The notes under the pieces: generated by a model
What the model saw: the letters and a program-made list of their open reading frames with translations, nothing else
What the model was told of the DNA's origin: nothing
Database searches by the model: none
Source of the DNA: Paraburkholderia ribeironis
Lineage (GTDB): Bacteria; Pseudomonadota; Gammaproteobacteria; Burkholderiales; Burkholderiaceae
NCBI RefSeq assembly: GCF_900019265.1
Contig: NZ_CYGX02000038.1
Coordinates: 1 to 64,000 of the forward strand
DNA: 64,000 bases
Direction of reading: 5' to 3'
Made by a program: the position numbers and the translations under genes
Part shown: positions 45,195-53,672 of the stretch, piece after piece
Layout of the letters: each line of letters starts with the position of its first letter
Position numbering within the stretch: position 1 is the first letter of the stretch

Positions 45195-47150
45195 ATGACG
45201 GCAGATGAGGGCGGCGCAGTATTCGCACTGCTCGACGATTGCGACGCGACGGCGGCGCGCCGTTCGAGTCGTCTGTACACAGGATTCGTGCATGAACGGG
45301 TGTGCGCGGACGCCGCGCAACTCGAGGCCGTGTGTCAGCGCGTGGTTGCGGACACGCGGGCGGGTTTGCATGCCGTCGTGCTGGCCGATTATGAGTTTGG
45401 CCGGGCGCTCGTCGACGCACGTGCGCACTGGTCTCTGAAAACGCAGCCTGGCGACGCCACGCTGCGTTTTTTATTGTTCGAGCGCTGCGAAAAGCGTTCG
45501 CGCGAAGAGGTCGACGCGTGGCTCGCAGGCCGCGACGGCGGTGCGCTGCAGCCGACGGTGGCAGGCACGGCCAACCTGAGCGCGAGTGTCGACCCCGCGC
45601 AATTCAACGCGGCAATCGATGCGATTCACGCCGCCTTGCGGGCCGGCGATTCCTATCAGGTCAACTACACGTACCGGCTCGCCTTCGATGTGTTCGGCTC
45701 GCCCACCGCGCTCTATCGGCGGCTCAGGGCGCGTCAGCCGGTTCGGTTCGGCGCGCTCATCGCGTTGCCCGATGACACTTGGGTGTTGTCGTGCTCGCCG
45801 GAGCTCTTCGTCGAAAAGCAGGACAGGCTGTTGCGCGCTCGGCCGATGAAAGGCACGGCGCCGCGCTCGGACGATCCGGTCGTCGATCGGCGCACTGCCG
45901 AGTTCCTCGGTAACGATCCGAAAAATCGCGCCGAGAACGTAATGATCGTCGATCTGTTGCGCAACGATCTGTCGCGGGTCGCGCAGACGGGTTCGGTCAA
46001 GGTGCCAGCGCTGTTTTCGGTCGAACCGTATGCGTCGGTCTGGCAGATGACGTCGACAGTGCACGCGACGTTGCGACCCGGCACGTCGTTCGCCGGTATC
46101 CTGCGCGCGCTGTTTCCGTGCGGCTCGATCACCGGCGCGCCGAAGCATCGCACGATGCAGTTGATCGACCAGCTTGAAAGCACGCCGCGCGGTCTTTATA
46201 CCGGCGCAATCGGCTGGCTCGACGCACCTTCGCCAACCACGCATGCCGGCACTGAAGACAGGCGCGCAGAAGATGCCGCCGGCGCGTCACAGATTGCTGC
46301 GGCGGCCCCGATACAGCCCTCTGATTGCGGCGATTTCTGCCTCTGCGTCGCTATTCGCACATTGACATTGAAACGGTCGGCGCAAACTGGCGCGCTGCAA
46401 GGCAAGATGGGTGTCGGCGCGGGGATCGTCCTCGATAGCGTGGCCGCCGACGAATATGCGGAGTGCCAATTGAAAGCCCGTTTTCTGACCGCCGCCGAGC
46501 CGGGCTTTGAGCTTTTCGAAACGATGTACGCGACGCGGGAAGACGGCGTACGGCACCTATCGCGCCATCTGCAGCGGCTCTTGTCCAGCGCCGCGACGCT
46601 CGGCTTCAGAATCGACGAGGCAAGCATCCGCGAGCAGCTCGCGGCGAAGTGCGCGTCGCTGCCAGCGCAAACTCCGCACCGCCTGCGGCTCGCGCTGGGC
46701 ATGAGCGGCGCGGTACAACTCACCGCCGCGGTGCTGACGCCGTTGGCTGAGTCGCCTGTTGGTGTCCTGCTCGGACCGGAGCAGGACTTTGCCGCCATGC
46801 ATGCCAGCGACCCGCTGCTGCGTCACAAAACGACCCGCCGCGCCGACTTCGACCGCGGCTGGCGTGAAGCCGAAACCAAGGGTGCATTCGATACGCTGTT
46901 CTTCAACGAACGAGGCGAATTGACCGAAGGCGGCCGCTCGAATGTATTCGTGAAGCTGGCAGGACGATGGTGGACGCCGCCGCTCGCGTCGGGCGTGCTG
47001 CCTGGTGTGATGCGAAGCGTGTTGCTTGAAGACACGTCGGGCCTGCAAGCGGCGGAAAAGGTGCTGACGCAAACCGACGTATTGAACGCCGAAGCGCTGC
47101 TGGTGTGCAACGCGCTGCGTGGTGCGTTGCCGGCGCGCATCGTCCGCTAG
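45195..47150 (+). CDS. pabB: Fused aminodeoxychorismate synthase component I / aminodeoxychorismate lyase
   Basis: This 651-aa fusion makes 4-aminobenzoate for folate. Residues 1-435 are PabB: K219 in RARPMKGTAPR is the nucleophile of ADC synthases, followed by ENVMIVDLLRNDLSRV and CGSITGAPKHRTMQLID. A roughly 30-residue Ala/Pro insertion (345-377) splits the usual WLD...CGDFCL junction. Residues about 440-651 are a PabC-like PLP lyase: FELFETMYATREDGVRHL, LRHKTTRR with the probable PLP lysine and NERGELTEGGRSNVFV. I prefer ATG 45195 over a TTG six codons upstream. It lies 25 bp after dnaJ and may ride on its transcript. Confidence 0.92.
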   Translation: MTADEGGAVFALLDDCDATAARRSSRLYTGFVHERVCADAAQLEAVCQRVVADTRAGLHAVVLADYEFGRALVDARAHWSLKTQPGDATLRFLLFERCEKRSREEVDAWLAGRDGGALQPTVAGTANLSASVDPAQFNAAIDAIHAALRAGDSYQVNYTYRLAFDVFGSPTALYRRLRARQPVRFGALIALPDDTWVLSCSPELFVEKQDRLLRARPMKGTAPRSDDPVVDRRTAEFLGNDPKNRAENVMIVDLLRNDLSRVAQTGSVKVPALFSVEPYASVWQMTSTVHATLRPGTSFAGILRALFPCGSITGAPKHRTMQLIDQLESTPRGLYTGAIGWLDAPSPTTHAGTEDRRAEDAAGASQIAAAAPIQPSDCGDFCLCVAIRTLTLKRSAQTGALQGKMGVGAGIVLDSVAADEYAECQLKARFLTAAEPGFELFETMYATREDGVRHLSRHLQRLLSSAATLGFRIDEASIREQLAAKCASLPAQTPHRLRLALGMSGAVQLTAAVLTPLAESPVGVLLGPEQDFAAMHASDPLLRHKTTRRADFDRGWREAETKGAFDTLFFNERGELTEGGRSNVFVKLAGRWWTPPLASGVLPGVMRSVLLEDTSGLQAAEKVLTQTDVLNAEALLVCNALRGALPARIVR

Positions 47151-47206
47151 AACGCCAAAGAGGTGCCGCACGCATGGGCAAAGCCGTCCGCGTGCGCGAA
47201 ATCAGC

Positions 47207-47234
47207 CCGCGCCCGGTTCGGCACCGGGGCGCGG
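47207..47234. terminator. GC-rich hairpin between convergent pabB and panB
   Basis: CCGCGCCCGGT (47207-47217) pairs with 47223-47234 with a single bulge. It lies between two convergent stops and could serve both, but has no T-run. Confidence 0.4.
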
Positions 47235-47241
47235 CAACTCA

Positions 47242-48057
47242 TTAGAACGTATGCTCCGGTCCGGGGAATGAAGCATCCTTCACCGCGCGCACGTACGCTT
47301 GAACGGCAGCCAGGATGCTCGTCTGTCCCTGCATGAAATCCTTCACGAAGCGCGGGCGCTTGCCGGGGAAAATCCCCAGCATGTCGTGCAGCACCAGCAC
47401 CTGGCCGGAGCAATCGAGGCCCGCGCCGATCCCGATGGTCGGAATGCGCAACTGCTTCGTGACTTCGCTCGCGAGCTGCGCCGGAATCGCTTCCATCAAG
47501 AGCGATTGCGCGCCGGCCGCCTGCATCGCGAGCGAGTCGCGCAGCAACTGACTCGCACCGGCCTCGGTCTTGCCTTGCACTTTGAAGCCGCCGAACGCAT
47601 GCACGGATTGCGGCGTGAGGCCGACGTGCGCGCATACCGGAACCGACCGCTCGACCAGAAAGCGCACCGTGTCCGCGAGCCATTCGCCGCCCTCTAGCTT
47701 GACCATTTGCGCGCCGGCACGCATCAATTCCACCGAACTTCTGAACGCGTCTTCCGGTGTGCCATAAGTGCCGAACGGCAGATCGGCCATGACGAGCGCC
47801 GAGGGCCGCGCGCGCGCGACGCTAGCGGTGTGATACGCGATGTCGGCGAGCGACACGGGCAGCGTGGTCGTCTGGCCTTGCAGCACGTTGCCGAGCGAGT
47901 CGCCGATCAACAGCACGTCAACGCCCGCGCGATCCAGCAGCGCGGCAAAGCTAGCGTCGTAACAGGTGAGCATCGCGATTCTTTCGCCGGCGTCGCGCAT
48001 CGCCTGCAGTTTCGGCACGGTGATAGCGCTCCGGCTCGCTTCCTGCAAATAAGTCAT
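47242..48057 (-). CDS. panB: 3-methyl-2-oxobutanoate hydroxymethyltransferase
   Basis: PanB makes ketopantoate, the first step of pantothenate synthesis, using methylenetetrahydrofolate. The 271-aa protein has the LLIGDSLGNVLQGQTTTLPV motif (metal and substrate site), MADLPFGTYG, KLEGGEW and GIGAGLDCSGQVLVLHDML. It is the last gene of the overlapping hda-to-panB operon, 35 bp after dgk, and convergent with pabB. Both panB and the neighbouring folK and pabB touch one-carbon and folate metabolism. Confidence 0.96.
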   Translation of the reverse strand: MTYLQEASRSAITVPKLQAMRDAGERIAMLTCYDASFAALLDRAGVDVLLIGDSLGNVLQGQTTTLPVSLADIAYHTASVARARPSALVMADLPFGTYGTPEDAFRSSVELMRAGAQMVKLEGGEWLADTVRFLVERSVPVCAHVGLTPQSVHAFGGFKVQGKTEAGASQLLRDSLAMQAAGAQSLLMEAIPAQLASEVTKQLRIPTIGIGAGLDCSGQVLVLHDMLGIFPGKRPRFVKDFMQGQTSILAAVQAYVRAVKDASFPGPEHTF

Positions 48058-48092
48058 GGGTCAATCCAGTGGAAAAAAGGTGGCCGCACCGC

Positions 48093-48773
48093 TCAGAGCG
48101 ACGTGCCTTTGACAAAGAATTCCTTGCGGCCGCGCATGGTTTCGATGCGTTCGGCGAGTAGCGCAAGGTCCGCGTCCGAGTCGAGCGGATTCAGGTGTTC
48201 GGCGTTGACCGTCAGCACGGGCGCGCCGTCGTAGTGATAGAAGAACTCGTTGTACGCGTCGCACAGCGCGCGCAGATACGCGTCGGAAATCTGCAGCTCC
48301 ATCGGCACGGCGCGCTTCTGGATGCGCGCGAACAGGACCTCGGGACTGGCCTGCAGATAGACCACGAAATCCGGCGCCGGCGCGCTGACCTCGAGCCGCG
48401 CGGCGAGCGCGCGATACAACTGCCACTCGTCGTCCTGCAACGTCAGACGCGCGAAGATCTCGTTCTTCTGCGTGATGAAATCCGTGATCAACTGCGTGCC
48501 CAATCCCTGCGCGACGTTCACTTCCTGCGCCTGCTGCGCGCGTTGCAACGCGAAGTGCAATTGCGCGGGCAGCGCGTAACGGGCGGTGTCGCGATAAAAA
48601 CGTTCGAGAAAAGGATTGTCCTGGGGCCGCTCGAACAGTTCCCGCATCGACCAGCGCTGCGCGAGGCGTTGCGCGAGCGACGTCTTGCCGACGCCGATCG
48701 GACCTTCGATCGCGAGATAACCGAACGGTGGCCGCAGTTGCGGCGCGGTGACCGTGAGCGGCGGCGAACTCAT
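48093..48773 (-). CDS. dgk: Deoxynucleoside kinase
   Basis: The 226-aa protein is a deoxynucleoside (deoxyadenosine/deoxyguanosine) kinase of the dNK family: P-loop IEGPIGVGKTSLAQRLA, the NPFLERFYRD substrate loop, QLITDFITQKNEIFA and the ERS-like VVYLQASPEVLFARIQKR lid. It phosphorylates salvaged deoxynucleosides. Its ATG (48773) overlaps the TGA of folK in an ATGA, implying translational coupling. A much longer open frame extends upstream through folK and is a shadow. Substrate specificity is inferred from the family. Confidence 0.86.
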   Translation of the reverse strand: MSSPPLTVTAPQLRPPFGYLAIEGPIGVGKTSLAQRLAQRWSMRELFERPQDNPFLERFYRDTARYALPAQLHFALQRAQQAQEVNVAQGLGTQLITDFITQKNEIFARLTLQDDEWQLYRALAARLEVSAPAPDFVVYLQASPEVLFARIQKRAVPMELQISDAYLRALCDAYNEFFYHYDGAPVLTVNAEHLNPLDSDADLALLAERIETMRGRKEFFVKGTSL

Positions 48774-49318
48774 TCGCAGCGGCCCTTGTCGGCGGCGCCA
48801 GTGCCGGCCGTCAGTGCGTTGAGCATTGGACACTGACAGGGCGATTTGACCTTCTCGATGCGTTGATTGCTGACGCCGCCGAGCAGCGCGGCGGCGCGTC
48901 CGTGCTGTGGGATGACCAGCGCCGCGTCGATTTCGACGAGCGGCACCAGAGCGAACGCGCGTTCGATCAGACGGGGATGCGGCACGATCAGATCGGCTTC
49001 GTCGATCGATTGGTCGCCATACAGCAGGATGTCGAGGTCGAGCGTGCGCGGTGCGTTGCGAAACGGCCGCTCGCGGCCGAACTGATGCTCGATCTTGTGG
49101 CACAGCGCCAGCAGATGCCGCACGGGGAGTGTCGTATCGACCTTCACGACGCAGTTGAAGTAATCGTCACCGCCCGCGTCGATCGGGGCAGTGCGATACA
49201 GGCTCGATTTGGCGAGCACGGAGATGGTGTGCTGTTGAGCGAGGCACACCACTGCGTCTTTCAGGGTCTGGCGCGCGTCCCCGAGATTCGCGCCGAGGCC
49301 AAGATAAGCAACCGTCAT
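48770..49318 (-). CDS. folK: 2-amino-4-hydroxy-6-hydroxymethyldihydropteridine pyrophosphokinase
   Basis: FolK activates the pterin for folate synthesis. The 182-aa protein begins MTVAYLGLGANLGDARQTL, with the SSLYRTAPID loop, HKIEHQFGRERPFRNAPRTLDLDILLYGD and PHPRLIERAFALVPL signatures. A Cys-containing C-terminal extension of about 25 residues follows the HPPK domain. It is 49 bp after pcnB and overlaps dgk by four bases. Confidence 0.96.
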   Translation of the reverse strand: MTVAYLGLGANLGDARQTLKDAVVCLAQQHTISVLAKSSLYRTAPIDAGGDDYFNCVVKVDTTLPVRHLLALCHKIEHQFGRERPFRNAPRTLDLDILLYGDQSIDEADLIVPHPRLIERAFALVPLVEIDAALVIPQHGRAAALLGGVSNQRIEKVKSPCQCPMLNALTAGTGAADKGRCE

Positions 49319-49367
49319 GGCATAACTTCCTGCAACTATCGTTCGACGGCTTCAGACGAACGCCGTG

Positions 49368-50960
49368 TCAGTCGTCGTGCGCGCCATCGTGGCCCGCGTC
49401 GTTGTCTGTGCGTTCGGCTGGCGTGCCGCCCTCCATTCCGTCGCCCGATTTGCGGTTCCGGGCGCCGCTGCTGCGCCGCCGTCGTTTTCTGGGGCTTCGG
49501 TCCTTCCCGCCTTGCGCGAGCAATGTCTCACGCGCCGCGGCGTCTCCTTCGATGAACTCCGTCCACCACGCACCGACCGACTCATCGAGTTCGCCCGATT
49601 CGCAGCGCAACAGGAGGAAATCATACCCCGCTCTAAATCTTTGGTGTTCCAGCAGCTTCAGCGCGCTTCTTCCCGAGCGTTTCTCGAGGCGCAACTGCAG
49701 ACCCCAGATCTCGCGCATGTCCGACGAGAAGCGCTTGTGGATCGCGAGTTTCTCGGTTTGCGTGTCGAGCACTTCGTCCATCGCGCGATGCAGCGCGGGC
49801 ACCGGATATTCGCCGTTCGCTTCAAATTTCTGCCAACGCTGCTGGACGTCGTGCCACAGCAGCGTGGCGAACAGGAAGCCCGGCGATACCGGCTTGCCGG
49901 CGCGCACGCGAGCGTCCGTGTTGTTCAGCGCCAGCGTGATGAATTTTTCGCCGGTCGGCTGCTCCAGCACCACGTCGAGCAGCGGCAGCAGGCCGTGATG
50001 CAGCCCTTCCCGGCGCAAGCGCTTCAGGCAGGCGAGCGCGTGGCCCGACAGCATGAGCTTGAGCGTCTCGTCGAACAGACGCGCGGCGGGCACGTTGTTG
50101 ATCAGATCGGCCATTTTGCCGATCGGTGCGCGGGTGCTGTCTTCGATTTCGAAATCGAGCTTCGCGGCGAAGCGCACCACGCGCAACATGCGTACCGGGT
50201 CTTCACGATACCGCGTGGCCGGGTCGCCGATCATGCGCAGCAGACGTGCGCGCATGTCGGCGATGCCGTTGTGATAATCCAGCACGGTTTGCGTGGCCGG
50301 ATCGTAGTACATCGCGTTGATCGTGAAGTCGCGCCGCGTGGCGTCTTCGTGCTGCTCGCCCCACACGTTGTCGCGCAGCACGCGGCCGCTCGCATCCACC
50401 GCGTGGGTGCGGCGGTCGAGCTCGTCGCGCTTCAGGCGCCGTGGCGGCGCGGCGTCGGCCGCAGGCGGATCGACCAGCGCGCGGAACGTCGAGGTTTCGA
50501 TGATCTCCTGACCGAACTGCACATGCACGATCTGAAACCGGCGACCGATGATGCGCGCTCGGCGGAACAGCTTCTGCACCTGCTCGGGCGTGGCGTCGGT
50601 GGCGACGTCGAAGTCTTTCGGCTTGATGCCGAGCAGCAGATCGCGCACCGCGCCGCCGACGATGAACGCACGGTGGCCGGCCTGCTGCAGACCTTCGGTC
50701 ACGCGGATCGCGTTTCTCGAGATCAGCGCGGGATCGATGCCATGCACGTCGTGCGGAATGATGACCGGCACGTCCGGGTCGCGCACGACTTTCGCGGCCG
50801 CGCCAGCGGGTTTGCGGCGCGTCTTGCTGGCGCCTGCCGTGGCGGACTTCGTGCGCACGGGTGCGCGGCCGGTGTCGTCTGCTTCGGCTTCGGCGGATAG
50901 CGTGTCGTTAGCGGGTGCCGCGTCCTGGCCGAATAGCTTGCGGATGAGTTTTTTGATCAC
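49368..50960 (-). CDS. pcnB: Poly(A) polymerase I
   Basis: PcnB adds 3' A-tails to RNA and marks it for decay. The 530-aa protein has the class II nucleotidyltransferase core AFIVGGAVRDLLLGIKPKDFDVATDATPEQV, RRDFTINAMYYD and the RNA-binding helical domain (ARLFDETLKLMLSGHA). It ends with a strongly basic, low-complexity tail (RSPRKRRRRSSGARNRKSG) that can bind RNA. An N-terminal KKLIRKLFG stretch and an Ala/Lys-rich linker precede the core. It starts with GTG 50960, which overlaps the TGA of the HAD gene. Confidence 0.96.
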   Translation of the reverse strand: MIKKLIRKLFGQDAAPANDTLSAEAEADDTGRAPVRTKSATAGASKTRRKPAGAAAKVVRDPDVPVIIPHDVHGIDPALISRNAIRVTEGLQQAGHRAFIVGGAVRDLLLGIKPKDFDVATDATPEQVQKLFRRARIIGRRFQIVHVQFGQEIIETSTFRALVDPPAADAAPPRRLKRDELDRRTHAVDASGRVLRDNVWGEQHEDATRRDFTINAMYYDPATQTVLDYHNGIADMRARLLRMIGDPATRYREDPVRMLRVVRFAAKLDFEIEDSTRAPIGKMADLINNVPAARLFDETLKLMLSGHALACLKRLRREGLHHGLLPLLDVVLEQPTGEKFITLALNNTDARVRAGKPVSPGFLFATLLWHDVQQRWQKFEANGEYPVPALHRAMDEVLDTQTEKLAIHKRFSSDMREIWGLQLRLEKRSGRSALKLLEHQRFRAGYDFLLLRCESGELDESVGAWWTEFIEGDAAARETLLAQGGKDRSPRKRRRRSSGARNRKSGDGMEGGTPAERTDNDAGHDGAHDD

Positions 50961-51643
50961 GAGACTTGAAAGAGTTCGAGGATGCGCCAGCCTTTGGCTT
51001 GCGCATGGGCGCGCAATGTGTCGTCCGGATTGGTCGCGATGGGGTCGGTGACTTTCTCGAGCAACGGAATGTCGTTGTGCGAATCGCTATAGAAATAGCT
51101 GTGCTCGAAGTCGCTCCAGGTCTTGCCGAGCGAGGCGAGCCACGCTTCGGTGCGGACGATCTTGCCTTCCTTGTAGCTCGGCGTGCCGGTGGGGCGGCCG
51201 GTGTACGGCGCATGCGGATCGTCATTAACGGTTTCCGCTTCGCAGGCGATCAGCGTATCGACACCGAAGGCCTGCGCGATCGGGCGCGTGATGAATTCGT
51301 TGGTGGCGGTGACCACGCAGCAGAGGTCGCCGGCTTCGCGATGCCGCTTCACCAGTTCCTGCGCGACCGGGAAGATCGCCGGCGTGATGACTTCATGCAT
51401 GTACTGCGCGTGAAAGTCGGCGAGCTGCGCACGCGTGTACTTCGCGAGCGGCGTGAGCATGGCGATCAGATAAGCGTGAATGTCGAGCTTGCCGGCCTTG
51501 TAGTCGGCGAAAAAGCGGTCGTTTTCACGGGCGAAATTTTCGGCGTCGACCATGCCTTGTTTCACCATGAAGCGGCCCCATTCGTGGTCGCTGTCGGTGG
51601 GAATGAGCGTGTGATCGAGATCGAAGAGTGCGAGATTAGCCAT
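50957..51643 (-). CDS. HAD-IB family hydrolase (SerB-like phosphatase)
   Basis: The 228-aa protein has the HAD motif I LALFDLDHTLIPTDSD with the nucleophilic Asp and general-acid Asp, motif II in CCVVTATNEFITRP, and motif III/IV in YFYSDSHNDIPLLEKV. The cap domain between motifs I and II is of the helical C1 type. It belongs to the HAD-IB group related to phosphoserine phosphatase; the substrate is unknown. Its start overlaps the hda stop by eight bases, and its stop overlaps the pcnB start, so it is embedded in the operon. Confidence 0.86.
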   Translation of the reverse strand: MANLALFDLDHTLIPTDSDHEWGRFMVKQGMVDAENFARENDRFFADYKAGKLDIHAYLIAMLTPLAKYTRAQLADFHAQYMHEVITPAIFPVAQELVKRHREAGDLCCVVTATNEFITRPIAQAFGVDTLIACEAETVNDDPHAPYTGRPTGTPSYKEGKIVRTEAWLASLGKTWSDFEHSYFYSDSHNDIPLLEKVTDPIATNPDDTLRAHAQAKGWRILELFQVS

Positions 51644-52427
51644 GGGGGCCTATTTTACTTGAAGCGGGAGACGCGTCGCGTGAACCCGCGTGGCTGCCCG
51701 ACGAGCCGGACGACGCCGGCGAGCCGCGCCGTTCATCGGCATCGGGTGAAGCCAGCATGGTACGCAGCAGCGGCAGCGTGACCGCGCGTTTCTGTTCGAG
51801 CGAGAAGCGGTCGAGCGCGTCGAGCAGCGCCATCAGGCTCGGCATGTCGCGGCGAAAGTGCGTGAGCAGGTAGGCGGGCACGTCGTCGGCGAGCATGATG
51901 CCGCGCTCGCGCGCCGCATGTTTCAGCACCGCTGCCTTGCCTTCGTCCGGCAGCGGCGCGAGATGAAACACGAGACCCCAGCCGAGGCGCGTGCGTAAAT
52001 CCTCGCGCACCGTCATGCCGATCGGCGCCGCGTTGCCCGCGGCGACCAGCGCGCTGGTGGGATGCGCGCGCACCTCGTTGAACAGGTTGAACACGGCGAT
52101 CTGCTGCGCGGCCGACAGCGCGTCGCAATCGTCGATCGCATACAGCGCGACGCGCGGATCGAAGCTGAATGCGGCGAGGCTGCTTTGCGGGCCGGCGTAG
52201 CGCGCGTGACCCGGCGGCGCGTCGTGCACCAGTGCCTGCAACAGATGCGTGCGGCCGCTGCCGGACTCGCCCCAGATGTAGAAGGTGCGATCGGCGACGG
52301 GCCCGGCGGCGAGCACGCTGTCGAGCTCACGCAGCCGCGTGACCAGCTCCGCGTTGGCGCCGGCGAAGAAGTTATCGAATGTCGATGGCGGCGGGGTGCC
52401 GAGATCGAGCGTCAGTTGACGAAGCAC
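51636..52427 (-). CDS. hda: DnaA regulatory inactivator Hda
   Basis: Hda, with the beta clamp, stimulates hydrolysis of DnaA-ATP after initiation. The 263-aa form starting at GTG 52427 begins LRQLTLDLG, the family N-terminus with a QL-type clamp-binding motif. The P-loop is GESGSGRT (residues 53-60) with Arg where ATPases usually have Lys, as known for Hda. Walker B is VALYAIDDCDAL. The C-terminal 35 residues are an Ala/Ser/Gly-rich tail. An upstream start at 52505 would add 26 residues. Confidence 0.88.
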   Translation of the reverse strand: MLRQLTLDLGTPPPSTFDNFFAGANAELVTRLRELDSVLAAGPVADRTFYIWGESGSGRTHLLQALVHDAPPGHARYAGPQSSLAAFSFDPRVALYAIDDCDALSAAQQIAVFNLFNEVRAHPTSALVAAGNAAPIGMTVREDLRTRLGWGLVFHLAPLPDEGKAAVLKHAARERGIMLADDVPAYLLTHFRRDMPSLMALLDALDRFSLEQKRAVTLPLLRTMLASPDADERRGSPASSGSSGSHAGSRDASPASSKIGPHG

Positions 52428-52501
52428 AGTAGGTGAATGCCGAAAATGAGGACCAGGCTGCAAGTGGCCATGGCCCTCGGGCCTTAAATGTGAGTAAGCA
52501 G

Positions 52502-53632
52502 TCAATTGTTGTAAAGCGTGCTGGCCAGATAGCTTTGCCGCAACTCGCGCGTCGCGACCGACAGGATCGCGCTGACCGGCAGCGCGAGCAGCACGCCGAA
52601 AAAGCCGAACAATTGACCGAACGCCAGCAACGCGAAGATGACCGCGAGCGGATGCAGGCCGATCCGTTCGCCCACCAGACGCGGCGTGAGATAAAAGCTC
52701 TCGACGATCTGCGCGAAGCCGTAAATCAGCGCGACCATACCGAAGCCGTACCAGTTGCCGAACTGTAGCAGCGCCGCGAGCAGCGCCAACGCCAGACCGG
52801 TTGCGAAACCGACGTACGGGATGAACACCGCCAGCCCCGTAAAAATACCGACCGGCAACGCTATCTCGAAACCGGCGATGCTCAGCGCAATCGAGTAGTA
52901 CGCCGCCAGCACCGCCATGACCAGCAACTGGCCGCGCAGGTATTGCGACAGCATCTGGTCCATGTCGCGCGCAAGTTGCAGCGTCTTGTCGAGCCAGCGG
53001 CGCGGCACGACGATCTGTAGACGCGCCAGCATGCGGTTCCAGTCGAACAGCAGATAGAACAGCACGAGCGGCACCAGCACGAGGTTACCGACGATCGTGA
53101 TCATCACGTTGCCGCTCGTGCGAATCGAGGTCCACGCGTACCGCGCGACGGTTTGCGCGCTGCCTTCCAGTTGCCCCATGATGAGGTCACGAATGCTCGC
53201 GAAATCGAGCGAGTCGGCGAGACCCAGCATGGCCAGCTTGGGTTGCAGCCACGCACTCACATGGGCGAGCATCGCGGGCACCTGGTGTCGCAACTGCGGC
53301 CCTTCCTTCTGGATCACGGCGAGTACCAGCAGCACCAGCATGGTCATCAGCAGCGTGAAAAACAGGATCATCAGCAAGGCTGCCAAAGCGCGCGGCACGC
53401 GCCGGCGCACCATCCACGCGACACCCGGTTGCAGAATGTACGCGAGAATCGCGCCGAGCAGAAACGGTGTGAGGACCGGACTGAGTAGCCAGAGCAGGAT
53501 CCCGACGCCCAGCGCGATAGCCAGCCAGATGGAGGCGCGGCGCTGCACGGGTGTCAGGATCGAGGTGTTTTGTTGCAAAGTCGTTTCCCAGGTGTCGTCG
53601 GAACGCGTGAATTCCAGCCAACCGGCCAGCAT
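52502..53632 (-). CDS. AI-2E/PerM-family membrane transporter
   Basis: A multi-helix inner-membrane protein (376 aa from ATG 53632) of the AI-2E exporter/PerM family: N-terminal helix pairs (ASIWLAIALGVGILLWLLSPVLTPFLLGAILAYI), a central soluble region and C-terminal helices with the conserved FIPYVGFATGLALALL and PRLVGERIGLHPLAVI motifs. Several starts are possible (53674, 53647, 53632, TTG 53578); I chose 53632 because a minus-strand -10-like box lies just upstream at 53651-53646. It is first of the hda-to-panB series and divergent from purM. The transported substrate is unknown. Confidence 0.85.
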   Translation of the reverse strand: MLAGWLEFTRSDDTWETTLQQNTSILTPVQRRASIWLAIALGVGILLWLLSPVLTPFLLGAILAYILQPGVAWMVRRRVPRALAALLMILFFTLLMTMLVLLVLAVIQKEGPQLRHQVPAMLAHVSAWLQPKLAMLGLADSLDFASIRDLIMGQLEGSAQTVARYAWTSIRTSGNVMITIVGNLVLVPLVLFYLLFDWNRMLARLQIVVPRRWLDKTLQLARDMDQMLSQYLRGQLLVMAVLAAYYSIALSIAGFEIALPVGIFTGLAVFIPYVGFATGLALALLAALLQFGNWYGFGMVALIYGFAQIVESFYLTPRLVGERIGLHPLAVIFALLAFGQLFGFFGVLLALPVSAILSVATRELRQSYLASTLYNN

Positions 53633-53634
53633 CG

Positions 53635-53653
53635 GGTAAAATCGCATTTTACC
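53635..53653. promoter_or_regulatory. Perfect palindrome with back-to-back -10 boxes, purM and permease
   Basis: GGTAAAAT-CGC-ATTTTACC is a perfect 8-bp inverted repeat with a 3-bp centre. It presents TAAAAT on the plus strand (53637-53642, 31 bp before purM) and TAAAAT on the minus strand (53651-53646), so one 19-bp element could hold both divergent -10 boxes. Confidence 0.5.
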
Positions 53654-53672
53654 GACCTTCTCGCTCTTCCCC

